A stretch of 64,000 nucleotides of DNA, taken from NCBI RefSeq assembly GCF_003390335.1, contig NZ_QUOU01000001.1, positions 4,030,001 through 4,094,000 on the forward strand, read 5' to 3'. The DNA comes from Thalassotalea euphylliae. Lineage in GTDB: Bacteria > Pseudomonadota > Gammaproteobacteria > Enterobacterales > Alteromonadaceae. Of this stretch, positions 26,917 to 34,311 are shown piece by piece (within the stretch, counting starts at the first letter, position 1; every line of letters starts with the position of its first letter). The notes under the pieces were generated by a model. It made no database searches. It saw only the letters and a program-made list of their open reading frames with translations, and had not been told where the DNA came from. The translations under genes were made by a program, and so were the position numbers.

Positions 26917-27738
26917 ATGTGTGCTGTGATGCAAGTCAGTCGCTCTGCTTACTATGCATGGCTCAAACGGCCAGCCAAGTTAATTACGGCAGAAGAGCTT
27001 CATTTATATCGGCGAGCTAAAGCGCTGTTTAAACGCAGTCGTGAAAGCTTGGGCTATCGCGAGCTACATAAAAACTTACGCAAAGAAGGCTTTGAAATTG
27101 GTAAGCACAGAACTCGAAAGCTCATGGAAGCGTTGAACCTGAAAGTAAAGCAGCGAGTTGCCTACAAGGTAACAACGAAGCGTAAGCATGCTGATGCAGT
27201 TGCAGATAATTTGCTTAATCAGAACTTTAATCCGTTGGGGCCAAATCAGATTTGGGCTGGTGATGTGACTTATTTAAAAACAGGCGAAGGTTGGATGTAT
27301 CTTGCTGTTGTGATGGATTTATATTCTCGACGCATTGTTGGTTGGCATATAGATAAACGTATGACGACTGACTTAGTGATGAAAGCCATGATTAGGGCTT
27401 ATAACCTGAGAAAACCAGCTAAAGGCTTAGTATTCCACTCTGACCGAGGCTCTCAATACACCAGTAAGCGTTACCGTCAGCTGCTCGAACAATTTGGTAT
27501 TCGAGCGAGTATGGGTGATGTGGGAGCCTGTTGGGATAACGCAGTAGTGGAGAGGTTCTTTGGCAGTTTGAAACATGATTGGTTACTTAAAGTGGCTCAA
27601 CCTACGCGTGAGCATATGAAAAATGATGTTGTCGATTATATGAAGTATTACAACTTAGAAAGACTGCATTCAGCTAATGGTGATCTGTCACCAGTAGAGT
27701 ATGAAAATTCTTTTAGAAAAGTGTCCGGCTGGAGTTGA
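26917..27738 (+). CDS. IS3-family transposase orfB (DDE catalytic domain)
   Basis: 273 residues from the first ATG, though the frame is open back to the slippery site. An N-terminal HTH_21 segment (YRELHKNLRKEG) is followed by the rve integrase core. Catalytic residues are D in WAGDVTYLKT, D in VFHSDRGSQYTS and E in DNAVVERFFGSLK, with the family-typical spacing of 35 residues between the second D and the E. It is normally made as the OrfAB fusion by -1 frameshifting. Confidence 0.95.
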   Translation: MCAVMQVSRSAYYAWLKRPAKLITAEELHLYRRAKALFKRSRESLGYRELHKNLRKEGFEIGKHRTRKLMEALNLKVKQRVAYKVTTKRKHADAVADNLLNQNFNPLGPNQIWAGDVTYLKTGEGWMYLAVVMDLYSRRIVGWHIDKRMTTDLVMKAMIRAYNLRKPAKGLVFHSDRGSQYTSKRYRQLLEQFGIRASMGDVGACWDNAVVERFFGSLKHDWLLKVAQPTREHMKNDVVDYMKYYNLERLHSANGDLSPVEYENSFRKVSGWS

Positions 27739-27746
27739 CCAGAACA

Positions 27747-27857
27747 ATGGTAACAAAATTATTGCAACGCTCGTCTAAGAAATTTTCTTAACTGATTAAG
27801 AAATTGAGTAATTTTTTCTTATTCAGTGACTTTCTATCATATTGGTATGCTCTCTTA
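27747..27857. other. Short AT-rich segment between the IS3 and IS630 elements
   Basis: About 110 bases with no gene. It contains a small palindrome TAAGAAA T TTTCTTA (27776-27790) and several TAAGAAATT-like words. It is leftover island DNA between two insertions. Confidence 0.4.
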
Positions 27858-27872
27858 TACCAATTGAAATAA

Positions 27873-28421
27873 TTATCTGACCACCTTGATCCAATCGCGA
27901 GTACAGAGTTTTTTCACCCTATCAATATCCGAAATGAATGTATTCCAGGCCACTGAGACTTGTTCTACTATTTCATCAAACCCGCTGAATACACGATTAG
28001 ATAAACAGTGCTGGCGTAACCATTGCCACACTTGCTCAATTGGGTTTAGCTCTGGTGAATAGGGTGGCAACTTGATTAGCGTAAGATTAGAAAATGGACT
28101 AGCTGTATCCATTGTATGCCACCCCGCACCATCAATGATAACCACCGCATGTCTACCCTGAGGTGTAGCTTTGGATATTTGAGACAAGTGCTCTGTCATC
28201 ATCGCTTTATTGACGAGCGGCGTAATTAGCGCTTCGGTTTGGCCTGTCGAAGGGCAAACAGCACCAAATAAATAGCCGTAGTCAAACTGCTGTTGTTTAA
28301 CCGCCCGTGGACGACTTCCTTTTTTCGCCCACGTTCTTGTTACTTGATTTTGCTGGCCAAAACGAGCCTCATCTTGGAACCACACATCAACGTCTTCGGG
28401 CTGGACATGCCATGGGGTGTT
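27873..28421 (-). CDS. IS630-family transposase, catalytic frame (orfB)
   Basis: The listed frame is read from the +1 frame at the end of orfA; the first internal methionine is at 28385. DDE residues are visible: D in WFQDEARFG, D in VVIIDGAGWH and E in NPIEQVWQWLR. The frame lies +1 relative to orfA, and no ATG or GTG precedes codons for N-T-P-W-H-V, so expression probably needs a ribosomal frameshift near the orfA stop (CCT TAA). Confidence 0.85.
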   Translation of the reverse strand, partial: NTPWHVQPEDVDVWFQDEARFGQQNQVTRTWAKKGSRPRAVKQQQFDYGYLFGAVCPSTGQTEALITPLVNKAMMTEHLSQISKATPQGRHAVVIIDGAGWHTMDTASPFSNLTLIKLPPYSPELNPIEQVWQWLRQHCLSNRVFSGFDEIVEQVSVAWNTFISDIDRVKKLCTRDWIKVVR

Positions 28422-28902
28422 AAGGATCGTTTCCAGTCGGAAGGTTTTTAAAAACCGCTTGGGCTTGTTCGGATTGCTTAGGATGCTTGGAGCGGCTCGT
28501 TATCCAACTAAAGCCGAGCGCATGGAGCAGGTGATAGATATTGCGTAGTGAATAAGTCACATCAAATTCTTGAGCAATGAACTGTTGAATATCTTCCCCA
28601 ATCAGTCTACCGCCACTGTTTTTTTCTGCATGGGACAACACAAATGCTGACAGCTGATTCAGTTGCGCTTGTGAGAGTTTGGAGGGTCTCCCCTTGTTTA
28701 CTTTGGATTGCAGCCCTTTAAGCCCTGCCGATAGGTAGCTGTTAACCCATTTATTAACGCTGCCTCGAGCAACACCGAGTAATTGAGCTATTTGCGCTCT
28801 ATTTTGACCAAGTGAAAAGTGATAAATGGCGAGCAACCTCATTCGGACTCTCGCGTTACTTTCTTGTTGGGCGAGCTTTTTTAATTCTGTTGGGTGATGC
28901 AT
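28420..28902 (-). CDS. IS630-family transposase, DNA-binding frame (orfA)
   Basis: 160 residues with helix-turn-helix NRAQIAQLLGVARGSVNKWV (about 33-52) and a winged-helix region to residue 150 including NIYHLLHALGFSWITSRSKHPKQ. It ends GNDP-stop where the catalytic frame begins in +1. It aligns along its full length with the orfA of the decayed copy at 1715-2215 at roughly half identity. Confidence 0.88.
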   Translation of the reverse strand: MHHPTELKKLAQQESNARVRMRLLAIYHFSLGQNRAQIAQLLGVARGSVNKWVNSYLSAGLKGLQSKVNKGRPSKLSQAQLNQLSAFVLSHAEKNSGGRLIGEDIQQFIAQEFDVTYSLRNIYHLLHALGFSWITSRSKHPKQSEQAQAVFKNLPTGNDP

Positions 28903-28976
28903 GCTGATCTACTGGTTGAAAAGTCATGGCTATTAGATCACATGTTTATTTCAATTGGTATTAGTCAGTCACGGAT

Positions 28977-29630
28977 ATGATCGCTACAGCCGCTAAACAA
29001 CCTACGATATGTCATCAACCAGCCAAGGCTGCTGAAAATAGTGATGAAGATAAAACAGCTATCATTATCGAAGCAGTAAGCAAAATTTCAGTAATGGAAG
29101 GACTTACCGAGAGGTTTGGTAACATTACCATTCACTTACATTCGTTAGGTACTTCGGCATATCGTATCGAATGGTATAGCCGCATGACAGGTGCATCTAC
29201 CAGTCTCGCACGTATCGCCAATAAAAAGTATGTCGTTATCAAGCAATGGGCGAAAAATAAAACGTTGCCAACTGTATCAGCTGACTTTGATAGCCGAAAA
29301 TCAGCGATTATGCACTTTATCAACAATGTCGATATCATCAACACGCCGCAAGATGTGACGTATGAAGCAAAAGAGTTCTGCCTAAACTTGTTCACTAAAC
29401 AAGAAAAGATGATGCCTATTGATAATCCCAACTTTCCGAAGCTCAGGCTTCAAGGGGCTATTGGTAAAATCGTTGAAGTAAGGTGTAATTCAGAAAAAGA
29501 AGTGATTGCCGAGGGTGTATTGCTACAAATTCTCGGCAATAAAGCTGAGCTGAAAATCACTAAACGGTATGCGCTTAAAAAGAAGAAACACATTCAAACT
29601 TTTATGATGCAGCGGGTGTTTTTGAAATAG
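28977..29630 (+). CDS. Hypothetical protein of the island
   Basis: 217 residues, soluble and basic, with a lysine-rich C-terminus (RYALKKKKH). I do not recognise it. A stop codon lies just upstream in frame, so the ATG at 28977 or one at 29091 (before EGLTERFGN) is the start. The gene begins only 17 bases after the IS630 target TA, so its promoter may have been altered by that insertion. The central segment SAYRIEWYSRMTGASTSLARIANKKYVVIKQW might bind nucleic acid, but that is a guess. Confidence 0.55.
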   Translation: MIATAAKQPTICHQPAKAAENSDEDKTAIIIEAVSKISVMEGLTERFGNITIHLHSLGTSAYRIEWYSRMTGASTSLARIANKKYVVIKQWAKNKTLPTVSADFDSRKSAIMHFINNVDIINTPQDVTYEAKEFCLNLFTKQEKMMPIDNPNFPKLRLQGAIGKIVEVRCNSEKEVIAEGVLLQILGNKAELKITKRYALKKKKHIQTFMMQRVFLK

Positions 29631-29638
29631 AGTTTAGG

Positions 29639-29965
29639 TTAACGAACTTGCATCCGTTCAATTTTAAATTCAGATTCGTCACCGTTATGGATAAATAACT
29701 TACCATAACCAACAAACGGCGTTTCAAATTCTATTTTACCTCTGCCGCTAACACGATGGTCAGCATCAGTGCCTTCCCAAGAAAATTCCATTTCAGGGAT
29801 ACGGTGACTGACTCTTACATCAAGCCAACCTTCAACAGCACAAAAGGCAAATCGGCCTTGGTTATCTTGATAAAAGTCAAAATGGCCTTGCTCATTCATA
29901 TCAACCATATCTTGCGACCACAACTCCATTTCAGTGATCCGCCACTTACCAACAAAGTCGTGCAT
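29639..29965 (-). CDS. Small conserved hypothetical protein
   Basis: 108 residues, no signal peptide, acidic, with a beta-strand-rich pattern that starts HDFVGKWRITEMELW and ends KLFIHNGDESEFKIERMQVR, suggesting a single-domain barrel like a short lipocalin-like fold. It is 14 bases downstream of the RidA gene on the same strand, so the two form an operon. The function is unknown. Confidence 0.65.
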   Translation of the reverse strand: MHDFVGKWRITEMELWSQDMVDMNEQGHFDFYQDNQGRFAFCAVEGWLDVRVSHRIPEMEFSWEGTDADHRVSGRGKIEFETPFVGYGKLFIHNGDESEFKIERMQVR

Positions 29966-29979
29966 ATCAATTACCTTTA

Positions 29980-30330
29980 TTATTTCTCAGCAGCAACCAC
30001 CGAAATTTCTACAAGTAGCGCCTCACGCGCCATATCAGCGGTAACACAAGCGCGAGCTGGTGCGTGATCTTCTGGCACCCAAGCATCCCAAACAGCATTC
30101 ATTTCAGCAAAGTCTTTCATTGTTTTTAAATAAATCGTCGCTGATAAAATATGCTCACGAGAACTACCTGATTTAACTAAAAGATCATCTACTTTATCCA
30201 GCATAGTTTGAGTTTGCTCAGTGATATCTTTAGTGGCATCGGCACAAACTTGACCACATAAATAAATGACACCGTTGTGTTTAACGATACGGCTCATTCG
30301 CTGCTTAGTTTCAATTCGTTCAATTGTCAT
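29980..30330 (-). CDS. RidA/YjgF/UK114-family protein
   Basis: 116 residues, the normal size for a RidA subunit. The family signature appears as VKHNGVIYLCGQVCAD near the N-terminus and HAPARACVTADMAREALLVEISVVAA at the end. The conserved arginine in the R-A-C-V segment is present; in RidA it contacts the carboxylate of the 2-aminoacrylate-type substrate. RidA enzymes hydrolyse reactive enamine/imine intermediates of PLP enzymes. This one resembles the Rid subgroup with a Cys at this position rather than archetypal RidA. It lies directly downstream of the replacement tRNA. Confidence 0.85.
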   Translation of the reverse strand: MTIERIETKQRMSRIVKHNGVIYLCGQVCADATKDITEQTQTMLDKVDDLLVKSGSSREHILSATIYLKTMKDFAEMNAVWDAWVPEDHAPARACVTADMAREALLVEISVVAAEK

Positions 30331-30367
30331 AGTAAAGTCTCGTATAAATTTTTAGGCTTAATATAAC

Positions 30368-30401
30368 AAAAAAGCCCTGTCCGATTAAGAACAGGGCTTT
30401 C
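30368..30401 (-). terminator. Terminator of the element-borne tRNA-Leu
   Basis: The stem AAAGCCCTGT / ACAGGGCTTT with a ten-base loop ends in a T-run when read leftward. It lies eight bases beyond the tRNA CCA and upstream of the RidA gene, so the tRNA is a separate transcript. Confidence 0.85.
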
Positions 30402-30408
30402 GTATCAA

Positions 30409-30495
30409 TGGTACCGGAGGACGGACTTGAACCGTCACGCTCGCAAAAGCAACGGATTTTGAATCCGTCGTGTCTACCAATTCCACCACTCCGGC
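30409..30495 (-). tRNA. tRNA-Leu(CAA), intact, carried inside the integrative element
   Basis: 87 bases including an encoded CCA. The acceptor stem is GCCGGAG / CTCCGGT, the anticodon stem-loop ACGGA TTCAAAA TCCGT (anticodon CAA, reads UUG), there is a long variable arm typical of leucine tRNAs, and the T arm is GACGG TTCAAGT CCGTC. It differs from the split host copy by one compensated T-stem base pair. The gene probably replaces the function of the tRNA disrupted by integration. Confidence 0.95.
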
Positions 30496-30520
30496 AAAGG
30501 GGTGTAGCAGCGTTTTAAGC

Positions 30521-30633
30521 TTGCAAAGAAATCTATTTTCGGCTTAAAAATTTATTTCTTTGTAAACTAACTTACTAAATTTTACGTCAGCAAGTTTATA
30601 TTTTTTCAAAATTCTTTGCAAATCTTTGCAAGG
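30521..30633. repeat. TTTGCAA repeats, probable integrase arm sites (right)
   Basis: CTTTGCAAATC at 30614-30624 overlaps CTTTGCAAGG at 30624-30633, and an inverted TTGCAAAG lies at 30521-30528. The same 11-base motif occurs twice at the left end (15498-15519). The arrangement supports paired P and P' arms of one attachment site. Confidence 0.65.
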
Positions 30634-30687
30634 TGAAAACAGTAATGTAATTATTTAATATCAACTAGTTAGCTGTAGACGTTTTCA

Positions 30688-30727
30688 ATTTTTAATCCGT
30701 CGTGTCTACCAATTCCACCACTCCGGC
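30688..30727 (-). pseudogene. tRNA-Leu(CAA) 5' half, right attachment site of the integrative element
   Basis: Forty bases match the intact tRNA-Leu from its 5' end to the anticodon loop with one difference (30693). Identity stops where the 3' half at 15387-15441 begins. Joined together the two halves give a complete tRNA-Leu with every stem paired. Confidence 0.92.
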
Positions 30728-30765
30728 AACACGTGACGTTTCGTTAACTAACGAAAGTGTTTGGC

Positions 30766-30793
30766 ATTATACGAAAAGATCTTGATGAATCAA
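30766..30793 (-). promoter_or_regulatory. Sigma-70-type promoter of the original tRNA-Leu gene
   Basis: On the minus strand TTGATT, a 16-base spacer and a consensus TATAAT lie about 40 bases upstream of the stranded tRNA 5' half. After integration this promoter points through that half into the element, towards the intact tRNA about 190 bases further on. Confidence 0.7.
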
Positions 30794-31054
30794 TCCTTTT
30801 TATTCATTGCTTGGTTTAAGTGGTGATAAATTACCCGAATGCAATTCTATCGCTCTGTAATTCCCACATAATTTATGCGTGTGTCATCTCAAGTACCTGT
30901 TCAAGAGTCACTTCAAGGAGCACTACACACTTGTTAATTCGCAATCACTACCGTTAATGCAAATTCCATATAGCACCTACCATTTTGGCTTGCCAGTAAG
31001 GCAAGGTATACTAGCGCCTCTCTGAATATACACGATTATACTTTTATATAAGCT

Positions 31055-31573
31055 ATGGCTAAAAACGAAGAAACCACTTTTGTCCGCTACACCGAATTTC
31101 CACGCGCCGGCTTTTTCCGCCGTTTCGGTTCATGGGTTTACGATGCGCTTATCGCGATTGCCGTATACATGGTAGCTGGCGCTATTGGTTTTGGCTTATT
31201 TGCGCTAGCGGCCAATATCGGCATTGTTGATACCGCTGGCTTTGAACACTTAATTGATGTGAAAGACAGCTCCATTGTGTATCAACTCCTTGTCGATGGT
31301 TGGAGCCTCGGTTGGGTTGCCTTTTTCTTTGTTTACTTCTGGGCGCGAAACGGTCAAACCATCGGCATGAAAGCATGGCGATTACGCGTTCAAAACTTGG
31401 ATGGCAGTGTCATTAGCAAAAAAACAGGTTGGCAACGCTTAGTGCCTACCTTACTTGGCTTGGGCAACTTGTGGTTATTTATTGATTGGAAAAACAAACT
31501 CAGCCTACAAGACAAATTAACACAAACCGAAGTGGTCGTCTTATCACTGGCGGCAAACGAACCACGACGTTAA
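31055..31573 (+). CDS. RDD-family inner-membrane protein
   Basis: 172 residues. The RDD signature is visible as the Arg in FPRAGFFRRFGSWVYDALI and the Asp pair region, with helices at about 25-50 (IAIAVYMVAGAIGFGLFALAA), 75-95 and 125-145. The second signature, NGQTIGMKAWRLRV, is present. The family role is transport-like but poorly defined. A single gene followed by a strong terminator; it converges on lptG. Confidence 0.88.
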   Translation: MAKNEETTFVRYTEFPRAGFFRRFGSWVYDALIAIAVYMVAGAIGFGLFALAANIGIVDTAGFEHLIDVKDSSIVYQLLVDGWSLGWVAFFFVYFWARNGQTIGMKAWRLRVQNLDGSVISKKTGWQRLVPTLLGLGNLWLFIDWKNKLSLQDKLTQTEVVVLSLAANEPRR

Positions 31574-31622
31574 GTCTTTTATTTCCTGCCTTTGTACTTT
31601 CACGCGATTTTACTCGGGCAGC

Positions 31623-31660
31623 AAACCAAAAGAGCAGCGATTAGCTGCTCTTTTGGTTTT
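31623..31660. terminator. Strong terminator between RDD gene and lptG
   Basis: A 16-base-pair perfect stem (AAACCAAAAGAGCAGC / GCTGCTCTTTTGGTTT) with a five-base loop, followed by T residues on the right and A residues on the left. It can serve both convergent transcripts. Confidence 0.9.
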
Positions 31661-31749
31661 GGAAGGGCTTAATTTGAATGATAGTAGCTTGAAGGTATTG
31701 CTTAACCCATTAAAAATAACTCTCTATGGCGTAGCTATTCGAGCACTGC

Positions 31750-32814
31750 CTAGGCTTTTCGTTTCATCAAAAACAGGGCAATACCGACAAACACTATACT
31801 CGGCATCACGGCACCAATTACTGGCGGTAATTGATACACTAAACTCAAGCTACCAAACATCTGGTTAGTGATGTGGAACAATAAGCCCGTAAGCACCCCC
31901 ATCATAATACGAGCGCCCATTGATACCGAGCGCAGCGGCCCGAAGATAAACGACAAGGCCACCAACAGCATCACGGCAACTGTCAGCGGCTGCACGAGCT
32001 TGCGCCAAAAGGCTAACAGATAGCGGCTTTGGTCTTGATCATTTTGTGATAAGTATTCCAGATAACTGACAAGCCCTTGTACGGAGAGCGATTCAGGTTT
32101 TACTGTTACGACACCAAGTTTTTCTGGGGTCAGGCTTGATTGCCAAGCCAAGGTGTCGAACTGCTGCTCAACCACGGCACGCTCTGTGACTTTCGTGTCT
32201 TTAACATTGCTCAGCTGCCACGCGCCATTGGCAAATGTTGCCGACTCGGCCGATAGCCAGCTTTCCAGCTTGAGGGCATCGTCAAAGCGATAGACCTGCA
32301 CTTTGTTTAGCGTGCCTTGGTCTTCAACCTCAGTGATGTGCACAAAATAATCACCGTCTTTCGCCCAAACACCATTTTTCGCGGAGATTAAGCTGCCACC
32401 AGAGATTGCCTGAGCCCTTAATTCCCGTGCCGAGGCTTCACCAGCAGGTGCTAACCATTCCCCCACAGCCATCGACACAATAATGAGTAAAACAGCCGTT
32501 TTCATGGCTGATTTGACAATCGCCAGCTTTGACAAGCCAGCGGCCTGCATCACCACCAGTTCACTGTTGCTCGCCAGCATACCTATGCCAATCAAGCCAC
32601 CTATCAGCGCCGCCATTGGGAAGAATATTTCAATATCTCGCGGCACGGCGTAAAGCACGTAAAGCGCCGCATGTGCCAACTCGTAATCGCCACGGCCAAC
32701 ATCGCCCATCTGTTCGACAAACTTGATAATGCCACTCACACTGACAAAAACCATCAGCGTGATAAAAGTGGTAGAAGCAATAACACGACCAATATAAGCA
32801 TCTAAAATACGCAT
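31750..32814 (-). CDS. lptG: LPS export ABC transporter permease LptG
   Basis: 354 residues, the normal size. The YjgP/YjgQ fold is seen: three N-terminal membrane helices (RILDAYIGRVIASTTFITLMV, then AALIGGLIGIGMLASNSELVVMQAAGLS), a central periplasmic beta-jellyroll (about 130-265) and three C-terminal helices. With LptF it forms the inner-membrane permease that extracts LPS for the LptB2 ATPase and passes it to LptC/A/D. The gene starts two bases after lptF, as one operon. Confidence 0.95.
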   Translation of the reverse strand: MRILDAYIGRVIASTTFITLMVFVSVSGIIKFVEQMGDVGRGDYELAHAALYVLYAVPRDIEIFFPMAALIGGLIGIGMLASNSELVVMQAAGLSKLAIVKSAMKTAVLLIIVSMAVGEWLAPAGEASARELRAQAISGGSLISAKNGVWAKDGDYFVHITEVEDQGTLNKVQVYRFDDALKLESWLSAESATFANGAWQLSNVKDTKVTERAVVEQQFDTLAWQSSLTPEKLGVVTVKPESLSVQGLVSYLEYLSQNDQDQSRYLLAFWRKLVQPLTVAVMLLVALSFIFGPLRSVSMGARIMMGVLTGLLFHITNQMFGSLSLVYQLPPVIGAVMPSIVFVGIALFLMKRKA

Positions 32815-32816
32815 AA

Positions 32817-33989
32817 CTATTGCTCCCCTACACCGCTGTTACTTGCTGGTTTTACGTCGGTTTCTCGCCTATTTTTTGAAGCTTTGGGTAGCCTTGCCTT
32901 CAAGCGCAGCCCACTAGTTCGACTCTTCATTAATAAGCTCGCACCAAGCGCTAGCGCAATTAAATGAACAGGCCACAAGCCAACGTAATAAGGTAGGGCA
33001 TTACCTTCGACACCAGAGCGCATCGCAGTAAGCAGCAGGAAGTAGGCTAAAAACAATAAAAGTGCAGGGAGTAGTTTGGCAAACTTGCCTTGCCTTGGGT
33101 TAACCACAGACAGCGGCACCGCGACTAAGGTTAAAATAAGACAAGCGAGCGGAAAGGCTAAACGCCATTGAATCGCCGCTTGCGCATCTTGCGAGTCATC
33201 AAGCAAGAGATCTTCGGTAGCAATCGCACTGATTTTTCGGCGTTTATGCTCCACTTTTTGATCTTGAATTTGAATGTAGTATTTATCAAAAGCGACGGCG
33301 CGAAACTCGCCTGAATTAATATCACTTTGATAACGAGTGCCATCTTCCAGCACTAAGCGCTGTGAGCCAGATTCTTCTTCCACAACGCGCCCTTTATCGG
33401 CATACACTAAGCTTGAGTTAATCACACTTTCGGTACCGCCCACTTCACTGGGCAGCTGAGCCACAAAGACTTTATTAAGCGAGCTATCGGCTCTGTCTTT
33501 ATCGTGAATAAAGACTACCGCTTTCTTGTTACCAGTTTTCTGGAAACGGCCGGCGACCATAGCGCTGATGCCGGAATCGGCGGCTAGCTTTTCTTTTACT
33601 TGATATTCATATTCTGCCGCCATCGGCGCCAGATATAAGGTAAAGAGGCCAGTAAAAATCGCAGTGATCAAACTCAGCACTAAGGTAACGCGCACCACAT
33701 ACCATTCGCTGACCCCACAAGCGTGCAATACCGTCATTTCACTGTCGGCATAGATTCGCCCATAGGCGAGTAAGACACCAAGGAATAAACTCAGCGGTAA
33801 TAACATACCGGCTAAATCAGGCATTTTTAAGCCGATAAACATCATGACTAGATGCCCGGGAATGCCGCCTTCTGAGGCATCATCGAGTAATCGAACAAAC
33901 TTCTGACTAATAAAAATGGTCATCAACACAAAGAAAACTGCCAGCTGAGTTTTGGCCACTTCCTTTAATAGATAACGAAATACAATCAC
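32817..33989 (-). CDS. lptF: LPS export ABC transporter permease LptF
   Basis: 390 residues. The N-terminus IVFRYLLKEVAKTQLAVFFVLMTIF and the segment LLAYGRIYADSEMTVLHACGVS are typical of LptF; a periplasmic jellyroll (about 125-265) and three C-terminal helices follow. The last 40 residues after the final helix are basic and low-complexity. It is the partner of LptG. It is transcribed divergently from pepA, as commonly found in gammaproteobacteria. Confidence 0.95.
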   Translation of the reverse strand: MIVFRYLLKEVAKTQLAVFFVLMTIFISQKFVRLLDDASEGGIPGHLVMMFIGLKMPDLAGMLLPLSLFLGVLLAYGRIYADSEMTVLHACGVSEWYVVRVTLVLSLITAIFTGLFTLYLAPMAAEYEYQVKEKLAADSGISAMVAGRFQKTGNKKAVVFIHDKDRADSSLNKVFVAQLPSEVGGTESVINSSLVYADKGRVVEEESGSQRLVLEDGTRYQSDINSGEFRAVAFDKYYIQIQDQKVEHKRRKISAIATEDLLLDDSQDAQAAIQWRLAFPLACLILTLVAVPLSVVNPRQGKFAKLLPALLLFLAYFLLLTAMRSGVEGNALPYYVGLWPVHLIALALGASLLMKSRTSGLRLKARLPKASKNRRETDVKPASNSGVGEQ

Positions 33990-34311
33990 TTAAACCTCAA
34001 ACGGATAACCAAGATTAAAAACTTAGTTTTTTTCTGACAATGGGACAATTTTTAAGTAAAATTGCTATTTTTATACATAATTGAACGTACTTGCGCATAG
34101 CAAACCCGTTGAATGTGGCTATAATTATAGCCCTTAGCCCTATCTAATTCATAGTAAACTAATATGTTAATTAGATATTTTAGCTAGTTTATCTGTCGTT
34201 AAAGTAGAGTTCCAACGCTTTGTTTGGGTTATTTGTTAAGGTCAGAGGCGGGTAAACATAAGTGAAATAAGATTTCACACTAATAAAGCAAGCAATCCAG
34301 TAGGAGAATTC
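33990..34311. other. Divergent promoter region between lptF and pepA
   Basis: 322 AT-rich bases without a gene. A TAGGAG ribosome-binding site for pepA lies at the right end. Promoters for both operons must be here; no operator is recognised. Confidence 0.5.

Larger units (their letters stand above)
26519..27746 (+). mobile_element. IS3-family insertion sequence, apparently intact
   Basis: 1228 bp starting TG and ending CA. The ends form a roughly 29-base imperfect inverted repeat whose inner 13 bases (AGCCGGACACTTT) match perfectly. A three-base target duplication ATG flanks it (26516-26518 and 27747-27749). It encodes orfA and orfB with an A6G slippery site between, so both ends and transposase look functional. 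Confidence 0.93.
27860..28958 (-). mobile_element. IS630-family insertion sequence, apparently intact
   Basis: 1099 bp with perfect terminal inverted repeats CCAATTGAAATAA / TTATTTCAATTGG and a TA dinucleotide outside each end (27858-27859 and 28959-28960), the IS630 target duplication. Both transposase frames are intact, including all three catalytic acidic residues. Confidence 0.92.
15435..30695. mobile_element. Integrative element inserted in the anticodon loop of tRNA-Leu(CAA)
   Basis: About 15.3 kb bounded by the two halves of one tRNA-Leu gene: the 3' half at 15387-15441 and the 5' half at 30688-30727. The shared core is TT(C/A)AAAAT, in the anticodon loop, a common site for tyrosine recombinases. 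The integrase gene lies just inside the left end, and CTTTGCAAATC repeats occur near both ends. Cargo is an efflux operon with its own two-component system, hypothetical proteins, an IS3 and an IS630 element, a RidA gene and a complete replacement tRNA-Leu(CAA). No conjugation or replication genes are seen, so transfer would need help. Confidence 0.82.

Noticed and set aside
1656..28958. A composite transposon bounded by the two IS630 copies
   Set aside because: The copies share only about half of their residues and have different terminal repeats, and each has its own TA duplication, so they did not move as a pair.
29756..30067. Rightward open frame opposite the small protein and RidA genes
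   Set aside because: It is antisense to two well-supported genes and has no ribosome-binding site.
15400..30690. CRISPR array or cas genes within the island
   Set aside because: No regularly spaced repeat-spacer pattern and no cas-like protein; the only short repeats are the integrase-arm motifs.
30409..30727. The 5' tRNA fragment as a second, complete tRNA-Leu
   Set aside because: It stops at the anticodon loop and no 3' half follows in the next 190 bases.
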